From: Pseudomonas sp. ACM7
GTDB taxonomy: Bacteria; Pseudomonadota; Gammaproteobacteria; Pseudomonadales; Pseudomonadaceae
Direction of reading: 5' to 3'
Assembly (NCBI RefSeq): GCF_004136015.1
Contig: NZ_CP024866.1
Location: forward strand, 6,123,449 to 6,187,448
DNA length: 64,000 nucleotides
Part shown: piece by piece, positions 49,850 through 57,886 of the stretch
Layout: each line of letters begins with the position of its first letter
Numbering within the stretch: position 1 is the first letter of the stretch
The notes under the pieces: model-generated
What the model saw: only the letters and a program-made list of their open reading frames with translations
Told to the model about the DNA's origin: nothing
Database searches by the model: none
Program-made: the position numbers and the translations under genes

Positions 49850-50051
49850 CCCTAACAGATATGACAGCGGCCTCAATCTCATCCCGAGCATTGGTCATAT
49901 GTAGTCGCTCTGTCTGGCAATACTTCGAGTGATCCAGTATTAGGGCTTTAGCCTTTTGTCCAACCTTAACTAGGCCCAAGTCGAGTTCTTGAACAGCACC
50001 CAACACCGCGACAAGAGCCTGTTCTAAAGCGATCTCACGATTCGTTGCCAT
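49839..50051 (-). CDS. Hypothetical protein, 70 aa
   Basis: AAAGGAG lies eight to ten bases before the ATG at 50051. Helical (EIALEQALVAVLGAVQELDL; ARDEIEAAVISVRA). It is read against the early operon and probably has its own promoter, in the pattern of cargo genes. Confidence 0.55.
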   Translation of the reverse strand: MATNREIALEQALVAVLGAVQELDLGLVKVGQKAKALILDHSKYCQTERLHMTNARDEIEAAVISVRAKT

Positions 50052-50161
50052 TTGCCCTGCTCCTTTCGATTTGGGCCAAAGCTACTCTGCCGTAATACGC
50101 CAACCCAAACCAAATTGCCACCACCGGTCACGGAGGGCGGCGCCTACCCGAGGTAATCGCA

Positions 50162-51169
50162 ATGCCTGTTCTCCACAGCGTAATCCACAAGATCGACAAG
50201 AAGCCTGACGGCAGCCCGGCTGTTCTGTTCCTCGGCGGTGCCGAGCAGGTCGAGAGCCAGGCCCGCGATGATCTGATGTATCAGTTCAACGAAAGCTACA
50301 ACGCCACTGCCGGTAAGGGTTGGGGCTTCTTTCATCAAGAGTCGGGCGCCCACCCGCTGAGCGGATGGCTCGACAAGTACCTGGCCGGCGGCAGCGACTT
50401 TTTGACGTTCAGCACCATCGCAGTCGAGCACCTGACAAAGCTGATGGAAGAGTCGAACCTGACAACCGGCGGGCACGCCCTCTTCTGCCACTACCTTCAA
50501 GGCATGACCGATTACCTGGTCATCGCCCTGGTGCAGGAAACGGAAGCGGTGACCATGACCGAAGAGCTCAGCCTGATGGCAGTCAAGCGCTTGGATCTAG
50601 ATCACATCCGTCTGGCGGCACGCATCAACCTGAGCGAGTGGAAGGGCAATCCAAAGTCGCGCCAGTACATCTCGTACATCAAGGGCAAACAGGGTCGGAA
50701 AATCAACGAGTACTTCCGCGACTTCATCGGCTGCCAGGAAGGGATCGACGCCCCGGGCGAAACTCGCACGCTCTTGAAGGCGTTCAGCGACTTTGTTGAA
50801 AGCGAGGATCTGAGCGAAGAGTCGGCCCGCGAGAAAACTCACACCCTTGTCAGCTACTCGATGGTCCAGGCCAAGTTGGGTGAGCCTATCACCCTCGACG
50901 AACTGTCTGAACTGATCGACGAAGACCAGCCCAAGGCGTTCGCCAACTTCATCAAGGCCGCCGACTACGGGCTCTCCGAAACCCTGCCGCCGGACAAGAA
51001 GACCCTGAACAAATTCCGGCGCTTCACCGGCCGGGCCGAAGGTCTGTCCATCAGTTTCGAACAGCACCTGCTCGGCTCGAAGATTGAGTTCGACGAAGCC
51101 GGCGGCACGCTGATTCTGCGCGGCCTGCCCACGCAGCTGACCGAGCAGCTCAAGCGCGCAAAAGCCTAG
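50162..51169 (+). CDS. NdpA/YejK-like nucleoid-associated protein, 335 aa
   Basis: Full-length match to the nucleoid-associated NdpA family: [20 protein letters not shown] at the start, [40 protein letters not shown] and [13 protein letters not shown]. The host protein of this family binds DNA and copies are known in other phages. A phage copy may shield or organise phage DNA, or compete with host nucleoid proteins. GGCGGCGCCT and AGGT precede the ATG. Confidence 0.85.
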   Translation: MPVLHSVIHKIDKKPDGSPAVLFLGGAEQVESQARDDLMYQFNESYNATAGKGWGFFHQESGAHPLSGWLDKYLAGGSDFLTFSTIAVEHLTKLMEESNLTTGGHALFCHYLQGMTDYLVIALVQETEAVTMTEELSLMAVKRLDLDHIRLAARINLSEWKGNPKSRQYISYIKGKQGRKINEYFRDFIGCQEGIDAPGETRTLLKAFSDFVESEDLSEESAREKTHTLVSYSMVQAKLGEPITLDELSELIDEDQPKAFANFIKAADYGLSETLPPDKKTLNKFRRFTGRAEGLSISFEQHLLGSKIEFDEAGGTLILRGLPTQLTEQLKRAKA

Positions 51170-51390
51170 AGCCCGTCGATATCTAAGGGGCCGGTTTCCA
51201 ATATCAATCTCGCATCCAGCCCCTTGACCTTCAAGCGCACAGGCTCAGGCGTCTGGACAGCGAAGTACAGATTGAAACCCTCACCACTCGACTGCTTTTC
51301 GATCTCCACCACGTACAGAGAGACCTCGTCGGGAGAGATTCCAATAGCGTCGGCAATGATTTTGTTACGAGAGCTTCGATAGGCGCTCAT
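51166..51390 (-). CDS. Hypothetical protein, 74 aa
   Basis: Converges on the NdpA-like gene with a 4-bp overlap. [20 protein letters not shown] and a beta-rich rest ([20 protein letters not shown]). Start at 51390 with a weak ribosome binding site. It is one of several minus-strand inserts in the early operon. Confidence 0.5.
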   Translation of the reverse strand: MSAYRSSRNKIIADAIGISPDEVSLYVVEIEKQSSGEGFNLYFAVQTPEPVRLKVKGLDARLILETGPLDIDGL

Positions 51391-51504
51391 GGCAAAAATC
51401 CATTTTTATTGAGTCGAACCCGAAAGCTTAGCTCGTCGGAAAAAACCGCCCTTACCATCCGTCGCATCCGATCACGGAGTGCGGCGCCTGCATTGGAGAA
51501 CACC

Positions 51505-51771
51505 ATGAGCACATTCGCAGTGTTTGGCATGACCATCGATGTAGCCACCGCCGAGGCGCGCAAGAAGACGAGCGGTACCCGCAAGAACCTCAAGGTTCTA
51601 GGCGGCGTCGAGCCAATCCCGGTAGCGGAGTGGCTGGAGCTGGTCCGCAAGCGCACCGAGAAGATCATGGGGGGGCTACAGTGCGTCAGCTCTCGCCATT
51701 GTTCGACGCGCCGCAGTACGCCGAGCAGTTTATGGAGCTGGCCCGCAAGACTTTGCGCTGTCGTGATATGA
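51505..51771 (+). CDS. Early protein N-terminal part, probably frameshifted, 88 aa
   Basis: TTGGAG precedes the ATG. Residues 1-55 (STFAVFGMTIDVATAEARKK; PVAEWLELVRKRTEKIMGG) look conserved. After the run of seven G (51669-51675) the frame becomes Ser/Arg-rich and meaningless, while the -1 frame continues with the next ORF. The real protein probably has about 132 residues. A one-base deletion or slippage in the G tract would explain the split. Confidence 0.55.
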   Translation: MSTFAVFGMTIDVATAEARKKTSGTRKNLKVLGGVEPIPVAEWLELVRKRTEKIMGGLQCVSSRHCSTRRSTPSSLWSWPARLCAVVI

Positions 51772-51902
51772 AGATCAGGGCAAAGGCAGTTCTGACCGAC
51801 GCCAAGGGCAAGCCGATCATCAACCCGAAGACGAAAGCGCCGAAGGTTGGCTTCAGTGAGTGGCCGCCGAAGCCTCTGGAGCAGCAAGAGCAGGCCGCCT
51901 GA
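51681..51902 (+). CDS. C-terminal part of the frameshifted early protein, 73 aa
   Basis: Reads VRQLSPLFDAPQYAEQFMEL, then a beta/charged domain with RAKAVLTDAKGKPIINPKTK. It could start at GTG 51681 after GGGGGGG, or be joined to the preceding ORF by a -1 shift at the G tract. Function unknown. Confidence 0.55.
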   Translation: MRQLSPLFDAPQYAEQFMELARKTLRCRDMKIRAKAVLTDAKGKPIINPKTKAPKVGFSEWPPKPLEQQEQAA

Positions 51903-51955
51903 CCCGCCCTCACCTATTGCGATGAGCGCATCGGCAGACGGGAAGTTGTCACGAT

Positions 51956-52261
51956 TTAAAATCTTGGTAGGTCGTCGATCATTCTGCCTGGACTAGCACG
52001 CTCTTCGGTTACGGTCACCTCACCACTTGGCAAGTGACCCTCCAGAAGCTTTCCACCTGACACCGTCCCGATGCCCGACTCGAATGTCATCTCAACAACG
52101 TCGCCATCGCGAATAGCCGCGATGATGTCTTCCATCGAAGCTATGTGCGGATTTTCAAGATATCTTCCCCTGCTGACGGCGGGGTTAGCCTTTGCCCACA
52201 TGAAGAGTTCTATTTCGTCGTCATCGTTGATTCGAACGGCTGTAACCACATAATGCGCCAT
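51956..52261 (-). CDS. DUF3892-like protein, 101 aa
   Basis: YVVTAVRINDDDEIELFMWA at the start and RMIDDLPRF at the end fit the DUF3892 pattern (a short beta domain ending in a LPxF-type motif). The ATG at 52261 has AGGTGAG upstream. It is a minus-strand insert between repeated intergenic elements. Confidence 0.6.
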   Translation of the reverse strand: MAHYVVTAVRINDDDEIELFMWAKANPAVSRGRYLENPHIASMEDIIAAIRDGDVVEMTFESGIGTVSGGKLLEGHLPSGEVTVTEERASPGRMIDDLPRF

Positions 52262-52350
52262 AGGCTCACCTGAGGGATTTACCGTCTCGATCTGATCAAA
52301 TCTCAGAATAACCACTTACCTATTGCGCTGAACGCCGCGATGGTTCCGAG

Positions 52351-52602
52351 CTATGGACGGCCTGACATTATATTCATGGCGTCCTTGGCCATTGTAATAC
52401 CGCGATCTCTGGCTTCGAGAAAGCTCTTATAGTTCGTTTGCTCATTCAGCGTCTGTGTCTGCCCATCAGAAAGTGTGACTGTAATGCGCAGCCCGATAGG
52501 CATAGGGTGATCATCGTGCCCCCAAACGAACACGATTCTAGCCTTTTCCCCTTCTGGGCCGTGCCAGTCAATCGGGCGTTCGCGCTCTACTGAATTCGAC
52601 AT
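52351..52602 (-). CDS. Small protein with shared leader, 83 aa
   Basis: MSNSVERERPIDWHGPEGEK, followed by a beta-rich rest with GHDDHPMPIGLRITVTLSDG. AAGGAG lies before the ATG. Its leader is identical over 40 bp (52595-52634) to that of the 54865-55134 gene, although the proteins differ after MSN. Confidence 0.58.
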   Translation of the reverse strand: MSNSVERERPIDWHGPEGEKARIVFVWGHDDHPMPIGLRITVTLSDGQTQTLNEQTNYKSFLEARDRGITMAKDAMNIMSGRP

Positions 52603-52697
52603 ATCCGCTCCTTGATCCGGCTCCATGCCGGGCCGAACACAAATACCCCGCTTCAACGAATCGCGCCAGCCTGTAAGGGCGGCGCCTGACTGAGGCA

Positions 52698-52937
52698 TCA
52701 AGACTTGATGCTACTCAATACGGCCCTCCTGATGCGGAAGCACATCAACCCGGCGAGAAGGCCGATCCACCAGGGTGGTATATGAAAAAAAAAGCTTAAG
52801 AAGGTGCCGATCGAGTAAGCACCTGAGACGAGCGACACGACAAGCAAATAAGCGACAGGTACTGCACACAGAAAAAGCAGCGCGGCGCCCGCAATGGCCA
52901 ATAGCTCTCCAGCAGCGATCTTTTGTTCAGTATTCAT
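52698..52937 (-). CDS. Small membrane protein, 79 aa
   Basis: Two membrane segments (about residues 12-38 and 46-66: GAALLFLCAVPVAYLLVVSL and IPPWWIGLLAGLMCF). Starts near 52937; an in-frame ATG at 52943 is possible. Position between two repeated leader elements suggests insertion as a cassette. Could be a small exclusion protein; no proof. Confidence 0.58.
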   Translation of the reverse strand: MNTEQKIAAGELLAIAGAALLFLCAVPVAYLLVVSLVSGAYSIGTFLSFFFHIPPWWIGLLAGLMCFRIRRAVLSSIKS

Positions 52938-53026
52938 GACCATCACGAATGCCCCACCGGCTCCATGCCGGTCTATCAACCAATAGCCCACTTCAACCAA
53001 TCACGCCACCCTGGCGAGGATCCTCT

Positions 53027-54832
53027 ATGTCCGCTCACCAGAAGCAACCCCAATTCATCCATGGCCAGCCAAGCATGGGCCTGCCGTTCGAAAAAGAACT
53101 TGTGGTGGACCTGTTCGCCGGTGGAGGTGGCGCCAGCACCGGCATCGCCCGGGCGTATCGGGAGCCGGACGTGGCGGTAAATCACAACCCGATCGCCCTG
53201 GCCGTGCACCGCGCCAACCACCCGCAGACAGCGCATTACGTTGCCGATGTTTATGAGGTGGATCCTCGGGAAGCAACCGGCGGCCAGCCAGTTGCAATCA
53301 TTTGGGCGTCCCCTGACTGCCGTCACCACAGCAAGGCGAAAGGCGGTGCGCCGCGTGACCGAGGTGTTCGCGGACTGGCATGGGTGGTGATTCGTTGGCT
53401 TTTCATCACCAAATCGCGGCTGCTCTTCTTGGAGAACGTCGAGGAGTTCTGCGACTGGGGACCGATCGACGACGAGGGCCAGCCAATCAAGGCCGAGCGC
53501 GGGCGTACCTTCAAGGCGTTCATTGCTGCGATCAGCGTGGGGCTTCCCGCCGATCGCCCAGATATGCCGGAGATCATGCAGGCCATCGGGGAGTTCGTGC
53601 CGATGGAGGCACTGGTGCGCGGCCTTGGCTACAACGTCGAATGGCGCGAGCGGATCGCGGCCAATGCCGGCACGCCGACCATCCGCAAGCGCCTGTACCT
53701 GGTGGCGCGCAGCGACGGGAAGCCGATCGTCTGGCCGGCGCCGAAGCGCCACAAGCAGCCTACGGCGAAGCAGCACCCGTGGCGCTCAGCCGCCGAGTGC
53801 ATCGATTGGAGCAACCTCGGCCGCACCATATTCCGCGATAAGCCAATGGCAGAGAACACCATGCGCCGCGTGGCCAAGGGCTGCTGGCGTCACGTGCTGA
53901 CCAGCGCGAAGCCTTTCATTGTCCCAATGCGCGGCACCTCGGAATCACACACCAGCACTCACGGTGTTGACGAAGCGCTGTCGACGATCAGCGCTGGCGG
54001 CACACATCACGCTCTGGTCCAGCCAGTGGCGGCGCCATTCCTCACCGAGTGCGCCAACGGCTCGGCGCAGCGCAACTTTGATGTGCAGGAGCCGCTGCGC
54101 ACCCAAGTCGCTCAGGTCAAGGGTGGACACTTCGCAATGGCAGCCGCCCACATGACAGCATTCGGCCAGAACGCCGTCGGCAGTTCGCCGGATGAACCAA
54201 CGCAGACGGTGCTGGCCGGGGCCGCCCGGCACGGTGTTGTCGCTGCATTCTTCGAACAGGCGAACGGCGGGTTCTACAAAGGTGATGGCCGCGCAGCCTA
54301 TGATCCGATTTCGACCATCTGCCAATCCGGCGCCAACCAGCGACTGGTGAACGCCTACCTGGTGAAGTACTACGGCAACGAGAAGGACGGCATATCGCTG
54401 ACCGAGCCGATGCACACCTTGCCAACAAAGGACCGGGTTGCACTGATTGAAGTGATTCAGGTGCCTGACACGCTCACGCCGGAACAGATGGAGGGCGCAC
54501 GACGCTGTGCCGCCTTCATGCACGAACACCTGCCGGAACATTTCAAGGACCCGGCTGAAATGGTCATGGTCGCCGGTTATGTGCTGGTGGATATCACCCT
54601 GCGTATGCTGCAACCGCCTGAGTTGAAAGCGGCGCAGGGTTTCGACAAGGACTACATCATCGACCGGGGGCTGTTCGTTGACCCGGTTACCGGTGCCGAA
54701 GAATGGCGCGACATCAACAAAACGGACCAGGTCCGGCTAATCGGCAACAGCGTTTGCCCGGACGAGGCTGAAGCCTTGGTCAGTGCCAATGCCGCAGACA
54801 TCATCGAGCTTTACCAGCGCCTTGCGGCCTGA
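53027..54832 (+). CDS. DNA cytosine-5 methyltransferase, 601 aa
   Basis: C5 methyltransferase motifs in order: motif I VVDLFAGGGGASTG (about residues 26-39), motif IV with the catalytic cysteine in WASPDCRHHSKAKGG, motif VI FLENVEEF, motif VIII TIRKRLYLVA, and IX/X ending with RLIGNSVCPDEAEAL. The catalytic motif is SPDC rather than the usual PPC. Between VIII and IX about 170 residues form repeated units (ALSTISAGGTHHALV, PTQTVLAGAARHGVV, PISTICQSGANQRLV). No partner endonuclease is seen, so it is probably an orphan enzyme that protects phage DNA from host restriction. CGCCA-CCC-TGGCG (53004-53016) precedes the GCGAGGA ribosome binding site. Confidence 0.9.
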   Translation: MSAHQKQPQFIHGQPSMGLPFEKELVVDLFAGGGGASTGIARAYREPDVAVNHNPIALAVHRANHPQTAHYVADVYEVDPREATGGQPVAIIWASPDCRHHSKAKGGAPRDRGVRGLAWVVIRWLFITKSRLLFLENVEEFCDWGPIDDEGQPIKAERGRTFKAFIAAISVGLPADRPDMPEIMQAIGEFVPMEALVRGLGYNVEWRERIAANAGTPTIRKRLYLVARSDGKPIVWPAPKRHKQPTAKQHPWRSAAECIDWSNLGRTIFRDKPMAENTMRRVAKGCWRHVLTSAKPFIVPMRGTSESHTSTHGVDEALSTISAGGTHHALVQPVAAPFLTECANGSAQRNFDVQEPLRTQVAQVKGGHFAMAAAHMTAFGQNAVGSSPDEPTQTVLAGAARHGVVAAFFEQANGGFYKGDGRAAYDPISTICQSGANQRLVNAYLVKYYGNEKDGISLTEPMHTLPTKDRVALIEVIQVPDTLTPEQMEGARRCAAFMHEHLPEHFKDPAEMVMVAGYVLVDITLRMLQPPELKAAQGFDKDYIIDRGLFVDPVTGAEEWRDINKTDQVRLIGNSVCPDEAEALVSANAADIIELYQRLAA

Positions 54833-54864
54833 CCCACCCTCACCTATTGCGCTGAGCTTGATGC

Positions 54865-55134
54865 TTATTTCGGCCGGGTTCCGCGAGCTAGCCATTCACC
54901 ATGACCGATACCGTGCTGGATCGCCTGATAGTCAGAATCGTCCGAGATATCGAAAACATGCTCCGAGTGTTTCGCACCGCTGGGATGAAACAGCTGGGTC
55001 AACATTATGCCTTCATGCCTGCTCTGACGTCTGAGCCTAACTGTGATGACAAAGCCACGCTCCGCATCGTGGTTCTGGCATACATCCGAAGGATCTTCGC
55101 CCCAAAGCTCTGACTGCCAATATTTGTTCGACAT
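54865..55134 (-). CDS. Hypothetical protein with shared leader, 89 aa
   Basis: MSNKYWQSELWGEDPSDVCQ, then a region with ERGFVITVRLRRQSRHEGIM and an acidic helix. Its leader and ribosome binding site (AAGGAGCGGAT) are identical to those of the 52351 gene. Convergent with the methyltransferase gene. Confidence 0.55.
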   Translation of the reverse strand: MSNKYWQSELWGEDPSDVCQNHDAERGFVITVRLRRQSRHEGIMLTQLFHPSGAKHSEHVFDISDDSDYQAIQHGIGHGEWLARGTRPK

Positions 55135-55230
55135 ATCCGCTCCTTGATCCGGCTCCATGCCGGGCCATCAAGCAATAGCCCACAAACTCAAATCACGCCA
55201 GCCGGGGCATGACCCGGCATAGGACGCCCC

Positions 55231-55542
55231 ATGCCCACAGAAAACAAACCGGCCGATCCATTCGGCCCGAACGGTCGCACCTTCCACATTCATATGAGCG
55301 TGCGCGGGGCAATTCGCGACTTCAGCAAGCGCCAGCTCAAAGGCATGTTCAACTTTGAGGGCGGTCGTCCGTGCACTGCCGACGAAGCCAAGGATCACCT
55401 GCTCGAGTGCCTGGCCCAGGGTAAAGAGGTGCTGCCATTCGGTCCGCCGTGCGAAGGTTTCGACTTCGCCAGCAATGGCTGCCCCGGCCACGACATCCCG
55501 CCCGCAGCTGTGAACGCCCATGATCTGGTATCGACGGGGTGA
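55231..55542 (+). CDS. Hypothetical protein, 103 aa
   Basis: FHIHMSVRGAIRDFSKRQLK, DEAKDHLLECLAQGKEVLPF and a C-terminal CEGFDFASNGCPGHD with two cysteines. The hairpin GCCGGG-GCATGA-CCCGGC (55201-55218) precedes AGGA and the ATG. It resembles small early phage proteins, but no family name is certain. Confidence 0.65.
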   Translation: MPTENKPADPFGPNGRTFHIHMSVRGAIRDFSKRQLKGMFNFEGGRPCTADEAKDHLLECLAQGKEVLPFGPPCEGFDFASNGCPGHDIPPAAVNAHDLVSTG

Positions 55543-55638
55543 CTGTCGGCCTCACCTTTTGTCGTAAGTCGATTGACTGACAGGGGTCTTTGGAGCCCAG
55601 TAACCAGCGGGCTAAACCAGATCAAAAGAAGAAAAACC

Positions 55639-55995
55639 ATGTCGCGTATAAAGGTGATATCCGGTGACTTTCTGGCAGGTGATGCCGAATTTCAATCTGG
55701 ACGGTTCACTCTAAAATCCATATTGAAACCGTCTCGAGAATTAACGATACCTATTTCAAGACTAGAAGCCTTGGAAACAGCAACCGAAGAAGTCGTAAAT
55801 AAGAAAGGTAGCGTTATTCGATGGAGCTTTGCTGGAGCACTGCTTTTAGGGCCGATTGGGCTAGTTGCGGGCTGGTTGCTATGTGATAAAGAAAGGGAAA
55901 TAACCTTCTTCGCAAAATTCAAGGATGGCCGCTGCCTTCTGGCCACAACTGATATCGACACTTACTCCAAAATCTCTGCCTCTCCCCTCAAGTAA
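55639..55995 (+). CDS. Membrane-associated hypothetical protein, 118 aa
   Basis: A beta-rich N-terminal domain (RIKVISGDFLAGDAEFQSGR), one hydrophobic segment (about residues 63-82, WSFAGALLLGPIGLVAGWLL) and a C-terminal beta region (EITFFAKFKDGRCLLATTD). Base composition is AT-richer than its neighbours, which suggests later acquisition. Similar membrane proteins are seen as mobile cargo. Confidence 0.6.
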   Translation: MSRIKVISGDFLAGDAEFQSGRFTLKSILKPSRELTIPISRLEALETATEEVVNKKGSVIRWSFAGALLLGPIGLVAGWLLCDKEREITFFAKFKDGRCLLATTDIDTYSKISASPLK

Positions 55996-56041
55996 CTCCC
56001 TCCCTTTCAAAGTCAGCCGCTATAGCGGAGAGGACGAAGTC

Positions 56042-56083
56042 ATGCCCCCAGAAAACGAAATCCTGAAAGCGGAAAACGCCGGA
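56042..56083 (+). pseudogene. 13-codon remnant behind a full expression leader
   Basis: A perfect 12-bp palindrome (56017-56028) and GAGAGG precede an ATG whose frame (MPPENEILKAENAG) stops after 13 codons. The leader matches those of the functional early genes, so this is probably what is left of a deleted gene. The rest of 56084-56260 has no gene that I can support. Confidence 0.4.
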
Positions 56084-56260
56084 TAAAAGGTAGGTCGCCC
56101 AGCACCGAATCGCGTCCTGCGATGTGTGTATTTCCCCTCAGTGCCGGGCGAGCTCCAATACTCACTTATTACCAAGCCGATGTCTGTAAGACCATTCTCA
56201 AAAAAACTTAGAAACTTCCCCCCTATCAAGCCTGCCCTATGCGGCGGGATGGAGTTCGCT

Positions 56261-56668
56261 ATGCCTGAAGAAACTGTTTTGCCGGTCGCATCGGCCGAAC
56301 CTGAATACGCCTACTCCGCCAATGGCGAAGACTGGGTGTCTGACTGGTGCTCGTTCCTCGATCAGAACGACGAACTGGAAGTGGGTGATGAATGTCAGCG
56401 AGGCGTGATGGTTTACGGAGACCCCGCCGAATTCGTGGATGCGGACACCGTGATCGACTCCATGGCCGAGAACGCACACTCAAGCGACCTCGGCGAATGG
56501 GCTGATGACTTCCCGGACGTGAGTGCTGAGGCGAAGGCCGAGCTGGAAGGCTTGCTTGATGCCTGGGCCCGGAAGAACTGCGATTGCAGCTTCTACCGCG
56601 TTAAGGACATCGAGAAATTCAAGATCGCTCACGAAGATTTGGAGCACCGGGACGAGGTAACCCCATGA
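56261..56668 (+). CDS. Acidic hypothetical protein, 135 aa
   Basis: Highly acidic (NGEDWVSDWCSFLDQNDELE; DLGEWADDFPDVSAEAKAEL), with four cysteines, two of them in NCDCSFYRV. The hairpin CCTGCC-CTATGC-GGCGGG (56231-56248) and GATGGAG precede the ATG. Acidic early proteins can act as DNA mimics, but that is only a suggestion here. Confidence 0.62.
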   Translation: MPEETVLPVASAEPEYAYSANGEDWVSDWCSFLDQNDELEVGDECQRGVMVYGDPAEFVDADTVIDSMAENAHSSDLGEWADDFPDVSAEAKAELEGLLDAWARKNCDCSFYRVKDIEKFKIAHEDLEHRDEVTP

Positions 56669-56709
56669 TCGCCCTCGCCTGGTTCGCCTACGTGTACTGC
56701 TACCGGTGA
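56665..56709 (+). CDS. Possible 14-aa hydrophobic microprotein
   Basis: MIALAWFAYVYCYR, with its ATG overlapping the preceding stop (ATGA) and GAGGTAA upstream. Its signals are good but its length is too short for certainty. Confidence 0.28.
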   Translation: MIALAWFAYVYCYR

Positions 56710-56714
56710 CAGTC

Positions 56715-57035
56715 CTAAGCTCTGCGGTAGACGCCTAGCCTCGCTGTCGACGGCAGGGGGATGAGCTTCGTCGAGGTGAGGATCATCGCTCGATTGACTC
56801 CCCATTCAAGTGCCTGCGTCATCGTCTCGCCCGGGCGACTTTTGTAGTACTCCTCAAACATCATTTCTCCAGATCCGAAGTACGCACCAACAAACAGCTG
56901 AACCGCCCCCGTTGCGGAAGTACGCACTTGCACGTCCATCTGCCCGCCATCATTTAGAAGACCGTCATGACACCTGCAGTGCAACGAAGAGTCAGACCAC
57001 TCCCAGAAGACGCGCTTCCTCTGCTTTAAGTACAC
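56715..57035 (-). CDS. Hypothetical protein, 106 aa
   Basis: Segments KRVFWEWSDSSLHCRCHDGL and QLFVGAYFGSGEMMFEEYYK look like real protein. The C-terminus has LEWGVNRAMILTSTKL. The GTG start at 57035 has a weak ribosome binding site; ATG 56939 is an alternative. Minus-strand insert in the early operon. Confidence 0.48.
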   Translation of the reverse strand: MYLKQRKRVFWEWSDSSLHCRCHDGLLNDGGQMDVQVRTSATGAVQLFVGAYFGSGEMMFEEYYKSRPGETMTQALEWGVNRAMILTSTKLIPLPSTARLGVYRRA

Positions 57036-57214
57036 CTTATCTACATCCGGGATGTGAATCGAAGTGCACTTGTACTCGCTATTCCAAGCTCCCGTCGAAC
57101 AAAAAGATAAATATTTTTGAACTTTTGGCGCTTTCGCCTGTATCGCTTCGATCTAAGCCTAACCCCTACCCCACACAAGAGCCTGCCGGTGTACGGCGGG
57201 CGAGGTCTGCACGC

Positions 57215-57616
57215 ATGAGCAAGCCAGCCGTGAAAGATGTTCTCGATGAAATGACAAAGGATGATCTGGTGTCCTGGATCAGGAACCAACACTTCATGCG
57301 ACCCAAGCAAAGCGATGTTTTGTATATCCGCTGGGAAAGACAGTCAGGTGAAGTGCTGGAGGAAATGCAAAGGGAAAATCGCGCGCTCGATGGAGTGGAC
57401 TTCAAGGAGCGCGACCGCCTGGCTGGCAAGTTCAATGATTCGAAAGACCCTGAAGAGAAGTTACGGCTTCTTAAACAGATCGAGCCTTACGACAAGGCCA
57501 TGTCAGAACACATTAAGCGAACACAGGCTCTCGACAGAAAAAGCAAAAAGGTCGACTCCCTCTATGAGCAGATCGACGTAGAGCGCCAGAAAGAGCGCGG
57601 ACGCCGATCAGCATAA
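57215..57616 (+). CDS. Charged helical hypothetical protein, 133 aa
   Basis: Mostly charged helix (VDFKERDRLAGKFNDSKDPE; RTQALDRKSKKVDSLYEQID). The hairpin GCCTGCCG-GTGTA-CGGCGGGC (57181-57201) precedes GCGAGG and the ATG. No known domain. Confidence 0.62.
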   Translation: MSKPAVKDVLDEMTKDDLVSWIRNQHFMRPKQSDVLYIRWERQSGEVLEEMQRENRALDGVDFKERDRLAGKFNDSKDPEEKLRLLKQIEPYDKAMSEHIKRTQALDRKSKKVDSLYEQIDVERQKERGRRSA

Positions 57617-57678
57617 CCCCCAGCTTATAGCCCCCTCCTTACCCATCTTCTGCCGCCACGCGCGGCATGGAGCAGCTC

Positions 57679-57885
57679 ATGAGCATTCAATTTTTATCGC
57701 ACCAGGAGGTTTGCGAGCTTACCGGCGCGCGGACCAAGGCTGGACAAATCCTGAACCTCAAGAAAAACGGCATCAGGCACACCATCAAGATGAATGGTTG
57801 GCCAAGCGTAACCGTGATGGCCGTTACCGCCGTCGGCATGTTCGAGCCAGAAAAACCCGCATGGAAATCACGCAAGGCAAGCTGA
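57679..57885 (+). CDS. DUF4224 protein, putative excisionase/regulator, 68 aa
   Basis: IQFLSHQEVCELTGARTKAG and KKNGIRHTIKMNGWPSVT match DUF4224, a small MerR-like HTH family usually found directly before phage integrase genes. It may bend DNA for excision. The hairpin TGCCGC-CACGC-GCGGCA (57651-57667) and GGAG precede the ATG. One base separates it from the integrase gene. Confidence 0.78.
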   Translation: MSIQFLSHQEVCELTGARTKAGQILNLKKNGIRHTIKMNGWPSVTVMAVTAVGMFEPEKPAWKSRKAS

Positions 57886-57886
57886 A

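Noticed and set aside
53027..54832. A full restriction-modification system around the methyltransferase
   Set aside because: None of the flanking genes has a nuclease motif; the neighbours are small proteins of unknown type.
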